Of a stretch of DNA of 64,000 nt, positions 19,539-33,832 are shown piece after piece. A program made the position numbers and the translations under genes. A model generated the notes under the pieces. It was given only the letters and a program-made list of their open reading frames with translations. It did not search any database and was not told the DNA's origin. This stretch comes from Wolbachia pipientis (lineage in GTDB: Bacteria; Pseudomonadota; Alphaproteobacteria; Rickettsiales; Anaplasmataceae), in assembly GCF_030373985.1 (NCBI RefSeq), contig NZ_JAUCRB010000001.1, positions 248,001 through 312,000 of the forward strand. Direction: 5' to 3'. Each line of letters opens with the position of its first letter. Position 1 is the stretch's first letter.

Positions 19539-21509
19539 ATGGAATTTCAAATAGTTACACATTTTCAACCAGCTGGAGATCAACCACAAGCAATCGATAG
19601 TTTAGTTGCAGGACTCAACAGCAACAAAAAAGATCAGGTTTTACTTGGAGTTACTGGCTCTGGAAAGACTTTTACTATGGCAAATGTTATTGCAAGAACA
19701 AATAGGCCTGCTTTAATTATGGCACACAATAAAACCTTGGCGGCACAGCTTTATGAGGAGATGAGAGGGTTTTTCCCCTATAATTCTGTCGGATACTTCA
19801 TTTCTTATTATGATTATTATCAGCCTGAAGCTTACTCGCCACAAACTGATACTTATATTGAAAAGGACTCTGTAATCAACGAAAGAATTGACATGCTGCG
19901 TTGTTCTGTTGTTTGCTCTCTTTTGGAGCGCAGGGACATAATTGTGGTTGCCAGTGTTTCCTGTATATATGGTCTTGGTTCGCCTGAAAGCTATATTAAT
20001 ATGACTATATCCTTAAGTGTTGGAGATAAAATTTGTGTTAATAGTTTCCTGAGTAATTTAGCTGATCTCCAATACAAGCGCTCTGATATCAGATTTGAGA
20101 GAGGATATTTCAGAGTGCGCGGCGATATTATCGACATATTTCCTGCCTATTATGAGAACAAAGCTTGGCGCTTATCGTTGTTTGGCAATGAAATAGAAAA
20201 AATTTCTGAGATTGATGCTATGACTGGTAATATTATCAAACACATATATAAGATTACCATTTTTCCAAACAGCTATCACATAACCACGCGTGAGGCTCTG
20301 TTACAGGCAATTCAGTTGATCAAAGAAGAACTGCATGAACGCTTGGATTATTACTATTCACAGAACAAAATTGTTGAAGCAAAGCGCCTTGAACAGCGCA
20401 CCAACTTTGATATCGAAATGATGCTAGCAACAGGAACGTGTAAGGGTATAGAAAATTATTCGCGTTATCTCTACTGCATGGAAGCTGGGGATGCACCGCC
20501 TACTTTGTTTGAGTATTTACCCGAAGATGTAATTTTATTTGTCGATGAGAGTCATGTTACCGTTCCTCAGATTGGTGCAATGTATATTGGTAATGAGGCG
20601 CGTAAAGAAAAATTGGTAGACCACGGATTTAGGCTCCCTTCTGCTTTTGATAATCGTCCATTGAAATTTGAAGAGTGGGAGAAAGTGAAGCCGCAAACCA
20701 TTTACATTTCCGCAACTCCAGGAAAGTATGAGTTAGCAAAGACTAATAATGTATTCATAGAACAAGTTATTCGTCCAACGGGACTCATAGATCCAATCTG
20801 TATTATAAAGCCAACAGAGACTCAAGTTGATGATGTGATTCATGAAGCGCAAGTGACTATAAAGAGAGGGTTTTGTGTTCTTATTACCACATTGACGAAA
20901 AAAATGGCTGAAAAGCTAGCTGAACATATGAGTGAGTTAAGTATGAAGGTGAATTACCTGCATTCAGATATTGGTGCGCTGGAGAGAATTGACATTATAT
21001 GCAAACTAAGATCGAAAGAAATTAACGTCCTAGTTGGTGTTAACTTATTGCGGGAAGGTCTTGATATTCCAGAGTGTGGCTTAGTTGCAATTTTGGATGC
21101 TGATAAAGAAGGATTTTTGCGATCGGAAACTTCACTCATTCAAACAATAGGTCGTGCTGCACGCAATGCCGAAGGTAGGGTAGTTTTATATGCAGATAAA
21201 ATAACCGGTTCTTTAGATCGTGCATTGAAAGAAACAGAAAGAAGAAGAAAGAAACAACAAGAATATAATACACTACATAATATTACACCAAAAACTATAA
21301 CAAAGGTTATATCAAATACTCTACAAGACAAAATAGTGGCTGAGGAAAACATCGATATTAGTAATGTTAATTTAAAGGATTTAAAGAAGCAGATGTTAAA
21401 ACATGCTAAGAATCTAGAGTTTGAAGATGCAGCAAAAATAAGAAATATTATTGAAAGATTTAATAATGCATATTATAATGCACATAGATCAAAACGTAAG
21501 TCACTTTAG
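19539..21509 (+). CDS. uvrB: UvrABC system protein B
   Basis: UvrB is the helicase-like damage-verification subunit of nucleotide excision repair. It has 656 residues. Walker A is [10 protein letters not shown] (37-46), the DNA-inserting beta-hairpin region is [10 protein letters not shown], and the DEAD-like box is VDESHVT. The helicase motifs [13 protein letters not shown] and [10 protein letters not shown] are present. The C-terminal UVR domain that binds UvrC is [21 protein letters not shown] decayed second copy of the last 80 or so codons lies on the minus strand at 38808-39075. Confidence 0.98.
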   Translation: MEFQIVTHFQPAGDQPQAIDSLVAGLNSNKKDQVLLGVTGSGKTFTMANVIARTNRPALIMAHNKTLAAQLYEEMRGFFPYNSVGYFISYYDYYQPEAYSPQTDTYIEKDSVINERIDMLRCSVVCSLLERRDIIVVASVSCIYGLGSPESYINMTISLSVGDKICVNSFLSNLADLQYKRSDIRFERGYFRVRGDIIDIFPAYYENKAWRLSLFGNEIEKISEIDAMTGNIIKHIYKITIFPNSYHITTREALLQAIQLIKEELHERLDYYYSQNKIVEAKRLEQRTNFDIEMMLATGTCKGIENYSRYLYCMEAGDAPPTLFEYLPEDVILFVDESHVTVPQIGAMYIGNEARKEKLVDHGFRLPSAFDNRPLKFEEWEKVKPQTIYISATPGKYELAKTNNVFIEQVIRPTGLIDPICIIKPTETQVDDVIHEAQVTIKRGFCVLITTLTKKMAEKLAEHMSELSMKVNYLHSDIGALERIDIICKLRSKEINVLVGVNLLREGLDIPECGLVAILDADKEGFLRSETSLIQTIGRAARNAEGRVVLYADKITGSLDRALKETERRRKKQQEYNTLHNITPKTITKVISNTLQDKIVAEENIDISNVNLKDLKKQMLKHAKNLEFEDAAKIRNIIERFNNAYYNAHRSKRKSL

Positions 21510-21541
21510 GTAAACAGTGATTTAATCATTATTGAAATAGT

Positions 21542-23000
21542 GTATCCGTTCAGCTAAGCGGTGTGAAAGACAAGAGATTAGGAGGTTGTGAAAAGGATTT
21601 AGCCCCTTTTGTTTCCATGTTAAGTATAACGAAATTATTCGCTCGAGGAATGTATTTCTTTGCTTTGATTATGTAAAATATGAGTTTTTGCACTGAATAA
21701 CATAGTGATGTATTTGTTGTTCAGCATGATTGTTTGTCAGTGGAATGTTTTTTAGATCATTCAAAAAATTCCACATCATTCTTTCAGATTTCAAAATATT
21801 TTTCCAACTCGAGATGCTCTAACTGCTTCAGGTAAGCGGGATATCTTCATCAGGTAATACCGTGTACGTTTTCGCGATTTTCTGGCACGTTTGGCAAATC
21901 TTAAAATACCTATCTCATTTTTTAGTAAAGCTTTTTTTGGTACAAATAATTCAGTGGCTACTTTTCTTAAGTAATAGCCCGGAACTTTGACTTTAATATT
22001 ACAACTATGTGCTAACCTTTCAAAGTCTCGTGTCAAATGAGCCAAGCAGATTTGCCTTTTTTTATCAGCAAAGTAATTTGTATGCTGCATGCCTGTCAGT
22101 TACTCCAAGCTATTACGGTTGCAACATACAATATTTTTTAAAACTTTCATTCCTCTTGACTCTGTCAACTTTATAAAACTTGCCGTATTGCTTGCAAACA
22201 CCCAGCACCAAGTGAGCTTACCATTATTGTAATGGGCTAAGTTTTGTTGATATGCAAAACTTCACTTCTCCTTATTTTTTGTTTGATTTGTTCATACGTT
22301 TTTTTACATTTTGATGTAACTCTATACTCACTGTTGGTATGCTCCCAACACTTATGCCCGAATTAAAAATTTCATTTGTGATGCCAGCCACTTCACGCTT
22401 TGAATCTTTGTAAAACCCACTTAATGCTGCAATTACTGACTTAACTCTTGGACCAAACGCACCTGAAGTAACGCCTTCTGGTTACTTGCTGCTTCTTCTT
22501 TTTCCGCATTGCCTACAGTATCCTTGCTCCAGTTAGTATTCTACTACATAGTGCTTCATTTCTGATAGATCTACTTTCTAATAGATGTATGATTTCTCAT
22601 ATATTGCAATCTCTCCTCCGTGTTCGCAAGCAGGTGACAACTTTATCTTATCACCTTATCTGCGTTCATTTTAGCCCGATAATTACCATTGTGTCTGACT
22701 TGACTACCAACACTCCTTCGCTTTTTGGCTTGTCCTTTTTTATTTTGTATAGCTCTCTCGAGCTGGGCAGAGATGGATTTTTGCATTTAACCCAAGCCTC
22801 TCCTTTAATTCAGCGTTTTCTATTTTTAAAGCCCTATTTTATGCTTTTAAGTTTTTTACCTTGCTTCCAACTTTTCTATTTTTTTGCTGTAAATTTTTGC
22901 AGAGTTCTTCTAGATCGATCATGTCACCTCACTTTTATTCTATGATTATCTTTTTAGATTACCTTGTCTATATTATTTGCCTACCCTGCTGAACGGATAC
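21542..23000 (-). mobile_element. Degenerate IS66-type insertion element
   Basis: The element is bounded by matching terminal inverted repeats: GTATCCGTTCAGC at 21542-21554 and its exact reverse complement GCTGAACGGATAC at 22988-23000. Inside, the minus strand carries a broken IS66-family transposase. At about 1.46 kb it is shorter than intact IS66 elements, which points to internal deletions. No clear target-site duplication is visible in the flanks, so the outermost bases may be off by a few positions or the duplication may have decayed. Confidence 0.8.
21791..22922 (-). pseudogene. IS66-family transposase pseudogene
   Basis: From an ATG at 22922 the minus strand reads MIDLEELCKNLQQKN, then after a stop ENAELKERLGLNAKI (the IS66 N-terminal leucine-rich part), then KRRSVGSQVRHNGNY. 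A zinc-ribbon-like YCRQCGKRRSSK and PEGVTSGAFGPRVKSVIAAL follow. The piece RQICLAHLTRDFERLAH lies in the open frame 21791-22090. The order matches IS66 transposases (TnpC). At least three in-frame stops and several frame shifts break it, and the C-terminal catalytic part is largely missing. It cannot encode a working transposase. Confidence 0.82.
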
Positions 23001-23134
23001 GCGATCTTTACCAAAAAGGATGTTATCCAGGTAGCAGGCATTGAGATAACATCGGTGGTTGATATCTTGTATTTGCTCTGCTGCAGTGTAGGAAGTTCGT
23101 ACAATTGTACGTCACTTGTTGAGCTGATGAATAG

Positions 23135-23620
23135 CTATTTGATTGCATTCATCTTGTTTAACGTGCGTTGTAAAATAATACATGCAGAAATTTTATCATC
23201 TATTTTTTTCGATTTTTTGATTGATACTCCAGCAATCTTTAGTATGTGAGTTGCAATAAATGTTGATAAGCTTTCATCTTGCAAATATATATTCACTTTA
23301 TATTTTTTTATCATTCTATTTGCAAATTGGATTATAGTTTCACACCATTCACTTTTTTGTCCATCTATTTCCAGTGGTAGCCCTATTACTATTGACCCAG
23401 CTTCGTTTTCTTTAAATATTCTATTCAGATACCCTAAATCTTTGCTTATATTTTTTCTGTTGTACGCGCTATGAGCTGTAGCTATGAGCTGCATTCTATC
23501 ACTGAATGCTATGCCTATTCGCTTTTCTCCCATGTCGAGGCACATTATGCGCTTGTCTTTTGGGATGGATTTTAGAAATTTATTAGGATTTTTGTGTAGC
23601 ATCATTGACATGACAAGCAT
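23135..23620 (-). CDS. ruvX: Holliday junction resolvase-like protein (YqgF family)
   Basis: The RNase H-fold protein is linked to pre-16S rRNA processing and/or Holliday junction resolution. Visible features are CLDMGEKRIGIAFSD near the start, IVIGLPLEIDG, and the end LQDESLSTFIATHIL with DDKISACIIL, giving the family Asp/Glu set. Three ATG codons lie close together. ATG 23605 (MMLHK...) begins where the nrdA stop ends and is the most likely start. The outermost ATG at 23620 would overlap nrdA by 19 bp. It is the second gene of an nrdA-ruvX operon. Confidence 0.9.
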   Translation of the reverse strand: MLVMSMMLHKNPNKFLKSIPKDKRIMCLDMGEKRIGIAFSDRMQLIATAHSAYNRKNISKDLGYLNRIFKENEAGSIVIGLPLEIDGQKSEWCETIIQFANRMIKKYKVNIYLQDESLSTFIATHILKIAGVSIKKSKKIDDKISACIILQRTLNKMNAIK

Positions 23621-25386
23621 TCATCATAATCGATATCTGTTTTTTGCTGCAATATTCCACTTTTTTTAAATATGTCATGTGAAACCTTGTCAGCTCTCTG
23701 GATTGACTGTGATCTACAGTAATATAAGCTCTTCAGGCCTTTTTTCCAAGCAAGCATATGTATTTTGTGCAAATAACGTTTGTGTATGTTAGGAGGTAGA
23801 AACAAGTTAACTGATTGAGATTGGCAAATGTAAGGTGTTCTATCACTTGCGTGTTCTATAATCCACCTTTGATCAAGTTCATACGCTGTTTTAAATGTTA
23901 ATTTTTCGTGCTCGCTAAGGAAATCTAAGTGCTGTACAGAACCTTCATTTGTCGAGATTGAGGACCATACTTTATCGTTGTCTTGATTTTTTTTTGCTAA
24001 TAGTTTTTGCAAAAATTTGTTTCGCACTACAAATGAGCCTGTTAGTGTCTTTTGTGTGAATACATTTGCTGCATATGGTTCTATCCCAGGTGAAGTATTG
24101 CCTGCAATAATGGAAATTGAAGCAGTTGGAGCAATAGCAAGCTTGTGTGTAAATCTGTCCATTAGGTTGACTTCTTTAGAGTCAAGACATGCTCCCTTTT
24201 CATCCGCTAATTTTTTAGAGACCATATCTGCTTGCTCGCGTAGATACTTGAATATTTTTTTATTCCACTGTTGTGCTATTACTGATTCAAAAGGAACCAT
24301 TTTACTTTGTAAAAATGAGTGAAAACCCATCACACCAAGACCGATACTACGCTCTCTTATTGCAGAATATTTTGCTCGTTGTATTTCGCCTGGTGCTTTA
24401 TTTATGAAATCCTCTAATACATTGTCAAGGAAACGCATTATATCTTCTATGAAAAGCTCATTATCTTTCCATTCTTTATAATATTCAAGATTCACTGATG
24501 ATAAACAACAGACAGCAGTGCGTGGTTTGTTTAGATGATCATAACCCGTAGTTAGAGTGATTTCACTGCACAGATTTGACATTTTAATGTCTAAATTGAG
24601 TCTTTTGTAAGACTCTGGCTTATTGTTATTCGTTGAATCAAGGAAGATAATGTAAGGCTCTCCAGTCTCAATTCTTGCGGTTAATATTTTGATCCATATA
24701 TCACGTGCTTTGACAGTTGAAATAACTTTGTTGTTGTGGGGGCTAATTAAATCCCATTCTTGGTCATTTTCAACAGCTTGCATGAATTTATCATTTACTG
24801 TTATGGCGTGATGTATATTTAATGCTTTGCGATTTGGGTCACCCCCTGTTGGCTTGCGTATATCAAGAAACTCTTCTATCTCCGGATGGGATACAGGAAG
24901 ATAGACTGCTGAACTTCCTCTTCTTAAGGACCCTTGGCTGATTGCAAGCGTTAGAGCATTTTGCACCACAATAAATGGTACAATTCCTGATGTTTTGCCC
25001 CCACCTTTTACACTTTCACCAATTGAACGTAGATTTCCCCAATAACTACCTATTCCTCCTCCACGTGCAGCAAGCCAGACATTTTCGTTCCATAAATCAA
25101 CTATTCCCTGCAAACTGTCTTCGGTTTCGTTAAGAAAGCAAGAGATAGGCAGTCCTCTATTGGTGCCACCATTACTGAGTATTGGTGTTGAGGGCATGAA
25201 CCACAAGTTGCTCATGTAGTCATAAAGACGCTGTGCATGCTCTTTATTATCAGAATAGTGGCTTGCAATACGTATGAAGAGGTCTTGATAACTTTCATTT
25301 TCTATCAAATACCTATCTGATAAGACTGCTTTTCCAAAGGCGGTCAATTTACCGTTTTTTTCGTGATTAACAGTAATGTTACTCAT
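23602..25386 (-). CDS. nrdA: Ribonucleoside-diphosphate reductase alpha subunit
   Basis: NrdA is the large subunit of class I ribonucleotide reductase and makes deoxynucleotides from NDPs. Cys83 (PISCFLNE) and the Cys in SNLCSEI fit the active-site disulfide pair. NLWFMPSTPILSNGG, ARGGGIGSYWG and SPGIEPYAAN are family motifs, and the C-terminal CLSC (590-593) is the thiol relay. At 594 residues it lacks the N-terminal ATP-cone domain of E. coli NrdA, so dATP inhibition through a cone is unlikely. The beta subunit is not encoded nearby. The stop overlaps the ruvX start region. Confidence 0.95.
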   Translation of the reverse strand: MSNITVNHEKNGKLTAFGKAVLSDRYLIENESYQDLFIRIASHYSDNKEHAQRLYDYMSNLWFMPSTPILSNGGTNRGLPISCFLNETEDSLQGIVDLWNENVWLAARGGGIGSYWGNLRSIGESVKGGGKTSGIVPFIVVQNALTLAISQGSLRRGSSAVYLPVSHPEIEEFLDIRKPTGGDPNRKALNIHHAITVNDKFMQAVENDQEWDLISPHNNKVISTVKARDIWIKILTARIETGEPYIIFLDSTNNNKPESYKRLNLDIKMSNLCSEITLTTGYDHLNKPRTAVCCLSSVNLEYYKEWKDNELFIEDIMRFLDNVLEDFINKAPGEIQRAKYSAIRERSIGLGVMGFHSFLQSKMVPFESVIAQQWNKKIFKYLREQADMVSKKLADEKGACLDSKEVNLMDRFTHKLAIAPTASISIIAGNTSPGIEPYAANVFTQKTLTGSFVVRNKFLQKLLAKKNQDNDKVWSSISTNEGSVQHLDFLSEHEKLTFKTAYELDQRWIIEHASDRTPYICQSQSVNLFLPPNIHKRYLHKIHMLAWKKGLKSLYYCRSQSIQRADKVSHDIFKKSGILQQKTDIDYDECLSCQ

Positions 25387-25442
25387 AAATTCCTCTTTAA
25401 TGTTTAGTTGTATATAGACATTGCTTTGAGTAATAGTGATCT

Positions 25443-26516
25443 TTAAGTTAAGCTTTTCGATTTTTCTTGTGGATGCTGTAGTGCAAACAAGATACCATCA
25501 ACCTGACTTCCATATATTTTACAGTAACTCATGTAACTTATTTGCATATTGATTTCTTTTGCAACGTGTTGGACATAACTTTCTGAGTGACGAAAACAGT
25601 CTCCTTTATTTACAAATTCAATGCCTTTACCTTCCTTTCTTCTTATTAAGCATATTATCACTCCTTTTTTACTTGTAGATCTTTTCGCTAATTCCAATTC
25701 TGCTTGAAAGTCATGTAGATAATGTAACACTTCGGCAAGAATTATAACGTCATACAGGTGGTTTCTTTCTTGTTTAAGGAAATCCGTCATTTCCATGTGT
25801 ATTAACTCATTATAAACAGTTTTACCCTTTATAAAGCATCCTCTAGCAATGTTTAGCATTCTGTTTGAGATGTCAACTCCTGTTATGGAGATTCCAATAT
25901 TGTGTATTTTTAAGAAATGACCACATATTCCAGTTCCACAACCAAGATCAAGTATGTTGAGTGTAGAAGTGGAATTATTAAAGATTTCTGTAATTACCAT
26001 GTGTATAAGTTCGTGTCCTCTATACTGTTTAGCGATTAACCAATGCTCAACAAAGTATTCACCGGTGTAGTCAAAATATTGTTTTATGAGATTTGTGGGC
26101 AGTTTCGTAATGGATGCTGGATCTATCATTTTTTTTATGTAGTAGGATGCTTCTTCATAATTACTGTTTAGTTTTAGTGTCCTTGTAAAATAGGTGTAAG
26201 CTTTGCTAGTATTTTCCATTGCAAAATGACATCTTCCAATATTATACCAAATTATAGGTAATTTGGGATACAATATGCTGATTAACCAAAATCGTAATTT
26301 TGCATCTGATATGTTACCTTTATAGAAGTGATATAACCCGATTTCAATATTGGTGTTTAATAGATTTTTGGACTTTTCAAAAAATATTGTTATTTCCTTA
26401 TAGAGAGCATTGTATTTGTTTACAGCGAACTGCTTGACTTTCTTAATATGAAACATACCGATTAACTTGAAAATAAAACTTAAAATAACATTTATAAAGG
26501 ATGAATTGCTTTTCAT
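25443..26516 (-). CDS. TPR-containing SAM-dependent methyltransferase
   Basis: The N-terminal half has helical repeats of the TPR type (IWYNIGRCHFAMENTSKAYT, then YFTRTLKLNSNYEEA). From about residue 185 a class I methyltransferase domain follows with the SAM-binding motif NILDLGCGTGICG, the acidic strand end TGVDISNRML, and a post-I motif around YDVIILAEVLHYLHDF. The length is 357 residues. The substrate is unknown. TPR-methyltransferase fusions of this layout exist in Anaplasmataceae and other alphaproteobacteria. It lies 56 bp upstream of nrdA on the same strand and may share its transcript. Confidence 0.85.
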   Translation of the reverse strand: MKSNSSFINVILSFIFKLIGMFHIKKVKQFAVNKYNALYKEITIFFEKSKNLLNTNIEIGLYHFYKGNISDAKLRFWLISILYPKLPIIWYNIGRCHFAMENTSKAYTYFTRTLKLNSNYEEASYYIKKMIDPASITKLPTNLIKQYFDYTGEYFVEHWLIAKQYRGHELIHMVITEIFNNSTSTLNILDLGCGTGICGHFLKIHNIGISITGVDISNRMLNIARGCFIKGKTVYNELIHMEMTDFLKQERNHLYDVIILAEVLHYLHDFQAELELAKRSTSKKGVIICLIRRKEGKGIEFVNKGDCFRHSESYVQHVAKEINMQISYMSYCKIYGSQVDGILFALQHPQEKSKSLT

Positions 26517-26723
26517 ATCTTAAAATACTCTTGATGTTTACTATCATTTTTGAATGTGCTGGATTTTTAAAGTATTTCATATTATGGAATATTTTTTTCA
26601 TTAGCTTTTTATTGTTTATAATACTGCTTTAAAATTTACCTAGATTATAAATTTTACCTACTTAGGATTACAAGTATATTATTATTGTTGCCAACGTAAG
26701 TAAATATTTTGTGTAAAAAAACG

Positions 26724-26752
26724 TTGACATATCGCTTGTTGCTTTCTAACAT
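26724..26752 (+). promoter_or_regulatory. Candidate promoter of the 23S-5S rRNA operon
   Basis: A perfect -35 TTGACA (26724-26729) is separated by 17 bases from TAACAT (26747-26752), about 115 bases before the mature 23S start. This is the strongest promoter-like sequence in the window. A second TTGACA at 26781-26786 with a weak TAATTT after 17 bases may be a further start. A promoter directly before 23S fits a 23S gene unlinked from 16S. The rest of the leader (26517-26720) shows no gene. Confidence 0.7.
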
Positions 26753-26865
26753 ATAGAAAGTTAATTTAGTTTTTAGATGTTTGACAAGTTTTATGGTAGA
26801 GATTAATTTAATCTCAATTCAATTTTAATAGTATTTAACTCTGCATATTCTACATATAGTTGAGT

Positions 26866-29656
<2,791 letters not shown>

Positions 29657-29722
29657 CTTTCTATATGTGCATATGCAGTGTTAAATATTTTATTGAATTT
29701 GTAGAATTAAAGGTTTTTATTG

Positions 29723-29830
<108 letters not shown>

Positions 29831-29844
29831 TTATAAAAATTTCT

Positions 29845-30117
29845 TTAGGAGCGTTGCTTATCTTTTCCTATACCTCGGTTGTTTTTTATGTTATCTAATA
29901 CTGTTCCTACCTTTTTTTCATATGATAAATCCTTTTCTAAAGAAAAACTTTTGATTTTTGATAGTGTTGCATTATCTCCCACCTTGTTTAATAATTTTTG
30001 TTGCTGCTGAAATGCTGACTTCCAATCTGTCCCTTTTTCTTTTCCTTTAGAGGGGAATAAAGGCCCATATAGCTCACCAAAGCTTGTATTATTTACTTCG
30101 TTTGTGTATTCCACCAT
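29845..30117 (-). CDS. Small hydrophilic hypothetical protein
   Basis: This 90-residue, Lys-rich, soluble protein starts MVEYTNEVNNTSFGELYGPL and ends KNNRGIGKDKQRS. It has no signal peptide or membrane segment and I do not recognise it. It converges on the 5S gene, only 14 bp away, and lies 86 bp downstream of rnpA on the same strand, so it may be the last gene of a rpmH-rnpA transcript. The composition is compatible with a real gene. Confidence 0.5.
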   Translation of the reverse strand: MVEYTNEVNNTSFGELYGPLFPSKGKEKGTDWKSAFQQQQKLLNKVGDNATLSKIKSFSLEKDLSYEKKVGTVLDNIKNNRGIGKDKQRS

Positions 30118-30203
30118 TTACCACATCTATTGACTATCTTTAAAAATTTTACTTATGTTATCATAAATAATATAGTTGTAAACACCTTGATTGAGATTTT
30201 TTT

Positions 30204-30565
30204 TTATTTTATTTTTTTTAGGCAAATATTTAGATCTTGCTGTAAGTTTTTATAACTTGCTTGCATAATATTTTTATGAGTTACTATTATGTAATAGTAC
30301 CCCACGTTATTTATGCCTAAAATGCTAAATCTAGCAAGCGCTCGTAATCGTCTTTTGATTTTATTTCTCTTTGTTGCTTTTCCAGCTTTTTTACTAATAA
30401 CCAGACCTATTCTAATGGTGTCAATATACTTTTCTGGCTCTCTCTCTTTTATAGCAAGTAATGATATGTAAAGCCCGCGGTAAAAAAGATTATCGAATGC
30501 TAACTTGTTTTTAAAAGCGAATGAAAAATCTTTTTTTTTATGCTTGATAACTTAACTATGCACAT
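30204..30565 (-). CDS. rnpA: Ribonuclease P protein component, frame-shifted at a poly(A) run
   Basis: RnpA is the protein cofactor of RNase P, which matures tRNA 5' ends. The frame ending at 30204 reads [17 protein letters not shown], then [20 protein letters not shown] and RRLRALARF, which includes the signature RNKxKRxxR. This frame is open for 115 codons from 30551 but has no ATG, GTG or TTG at its start. An ATG at 30565 ([12 protein letters not shown]) lies in another frame and would join it exactly if a run of nine A (30531-30539 on the complement) were ten A. This implies a 1-base deletion, polymerase slippage, a sequencing error or a non-standard start (ATC). It overlaps the end of rpmH by 10 bp. 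Confidence 0.85.
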
Positions 30566-30690
30566 AATCTTTTGCACCCTAATGAGCGACGCCTGTTAAG
30601 GATTTTTCTTCCAGCTCTTGTTTCCATACGTGAACGAAAGCCATGCCTGCGTTTTCTTATCAAATTTTTTGATTGAAATGTTCTCTTCAT
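30556..30690 (-). CDS. rpmH: 50S ribosomal protein L34
   Basis: The 44-residue protein reads [18 protein letters not shown], followed by [18 protein letters not shown], the near-invariant L34 pattern. L34 is a late-assembling large-subunit protein that lies on 23S rRNA. The ATG is at 30690 and the TAG at 30556-30558. Downstream on the same strand is rnpA, as in most bacteria, and the two overlap by 10 bp. Confidence 0.95.
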   Translation of the reverse strand: MKRTFQSKNLIRKRRHGFRSRMETRAGRKILNRRRSLGCKRLCA

Positions 30691-30815
30691 CGTTTTTATA
30701 AATATAATTGGTTATTTTAGTTTATTTTAATTTATTGTCAAATGGTGGTTGCATTATATATATTAGATACTCCTAAAGTTGTATTCTCGTAAAATAAGAT
30801 TCTATATATGAATAG

Positions 30816-31916
30816 ATGAATTCGTTGGCAATAATCCTTTCCATACCTACGCTACTAATTCTTTTATTTTGTTTTAACAAGTTTCAGCAAGTGAATAAGG
30901 TTAAATCTTACTTATATCTTAGTTGTGTGTGGATGTTAACTTGGTTGTTAATACTCTGTAACAATTGTTTTTTAACTTCCATTTTTATAGCATTACTTTT
31001 TTTCATGTTTGCTTTTATCTTTAAAGGTAAAAGAAACAAGATAATCAAATTTTCACTATTTGTGGCTCTGGCCGTATCGTTTTTTATTACTTTATTTATA
31101 ATGCTATCTATTCTTAGCCAATCTATTAATTTTTTTAAAGAAGTAGCTATTTCAGAATTCTTGTTTTGCTTGAAATGGAGCCATAATGTGGTAACTATCA
31201 ATGAAGAAAAGATAGGATGTTTCGGTATAACCCCGCTTTTGGTTGGTACATTAGTTATAACTATTGTAGCAATGTTAGTTGCTGTTCCGCTTGGTTTATT
31301 TTCTGCGATATATATTAGTGAATATGTAAGTGGGAAAGTGCGTTATATTGTTAATACAACTTTGCAAGTTTTATCTGCTATTCCTACGGTTGTATATGGG
31401 TATTTCTCAGTTGTATTTTTATCTTCCTCTGTGAAACAGATAGCGAATTTTTTTGGTTTAAACATACACTCAGAGAGCGCCTTGGTTGCTGGTTTATCGA
31501 TTGGGATAATGATTCTTCCTTTTATTATTTCTTTATTAGAAGATGCAATCAGATCTGTTCCAAAGAGCTTGCGTTATGGCTTTATGGCGTTGGGAGCAAC
31601 CCCAGCGGAAACTATATGGCACATAACAATACCTTATGCAATGCCTACAATTTTAAGTGCAATTTTATTATCAATTTCAAGAGTAATAGGTGAAACAATG
31701 ATTGTGCTGATGGCTGTAGGAATCAACTCAAACTTGACTTTTAACCCTCTTAATTCAGTCACTACTATTACTGTACAGATTGCTACATTACTTATCGGGG
31801 ATCAGGATTTCAATAGTGTGCAAACTCTTGCTGCTTATGCGCTTAGTTTAGTGCTATTTATTATTACTTGGTTGTTAAATGGGTTTGCATTGTTTATAAT
31901 AAAGCATAATGAGTGA
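30816..31916 (+). CDS. pstC: Phosphate ABC transporter permease PstC
   Basis: PstC is one of two inner-membrane permeases of the high-affinity phosphate importer. The 366-residue protein has three or four N-terminal hydrophobic helices (about 1-100) and then the permease domain beginning GITPLLVGTLVITIVAML. The coupling loop that contacts the ATPase is seen as LRYGFMALGATPAETIWH, and SRVIGETMIVLMAVG and TVQIATLLIGDQDFNS are typical of PstC rather than PstA. No pstS, pstA or pstB lies beside it, so the transporter genes are scattered. It is divergent from rpmH-rnpA. Confidence 0.9.
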   Translation: MNSLAIILSIPTLLILLFCFNKFQQVNKVKSYLYLSCVWMLTWLLILCNNCFLTSIFIALLFFMFAFIFKGKRNKIIKFSLFVALAVSFFITLFIMLSILSQSINFFKEVAISEFLFCLKWSHNVVTINEEKIGCFGITPLLVGTLVITIVAMLVAVPLGLFSAIYISEYVSGKVRYIVNTTLQVLSAIPTVVYGYFSVVFLSSSVKQIANFFGLNIHSESALVAGLSIGIMILPFIISLLEDAIRSVPKSLRYGFMALGATPAETIWHITIPYAMPTILSAILLSISRVIGETMIVLMAVGINSNLTFNPLNSVTTITVQIATLLIGDQDFNSVQTLAAYALSLVLFIITWLLNGFALFIIKHNE

Positions 31917-31953
31917 ACGTTTTAATGTTGCAAGATTTCTATTAATAATATAA

Positions 31954-33468
<1,515 letters not shown>

Positions 33469-33473
33469 AGATT

Positions 33474-33806
33474 ATGAATACCTTCAAAGTGCAATTTTTC
33501 TCTCCTGATAATCAAATTATATTCAATAAAGTAATTTCTCTCTCGGTAAGTGGGCTAGAAGGGGAGATTATGGTTTTAGCTCACCATTCTCCTTATTTAA
33601 TTTATTTATTACCTGGTATAATTACTGTTAAAGTAAATAATCGAAAGAGAGAGAAAGTTGTGATTAGTGGTGGTATATTAGAAGTTGTGAGTAATGATTG
33701 TAGCTTTATGACAAGTCAAGTTCAGGTTTTTGATTGTGCAATTCATGATGAGGAATCGTTTAAAAGTAAGGGGATTAATATGAGATTAAATTATCTTAAT
33801 CAGTAA
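33474..33806 (+). CDS. atpC: ATP synthase F1 epsilon subunit
   Basis: The epsilon subunit couples the rotor to F1 and restrains ATP hydrolysis. The 110-residue protein has the N-terminal beta-sandwich pattern (KVQFFSPDNQIIF, GLEGEIMVLAHHSPYLIYLLPG, VVISGGILEVVSN). It is shorter than the usual 130-140 residues, so the C-terminal helical hairpin that acts as a brake is largely missing. That is known for several alphaproteobacterial relatives. It is co-transcribed with atpD. Confidence 0.92.
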   Translation: MNTFKVQFFSPDNQIIFNKVISLSVSGLEGEIMVLAHHSPYLIYLLPGIITVKVNNRKREKVVISGGILEVVSNDCSFMTSQVQVFDCAIHDEESFKSKGINMRLNYLNQ

Positions 33807-33832
33807 GTTTTTATTATGTGTTATTATAGAGT

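Noticed and set aside
22977..23249. Plus-strand frame of 90 codons between the IS66 end and ruvX.
   Set aside because: It straddles the IS terminal repeat and then runs antisense to ruvX.
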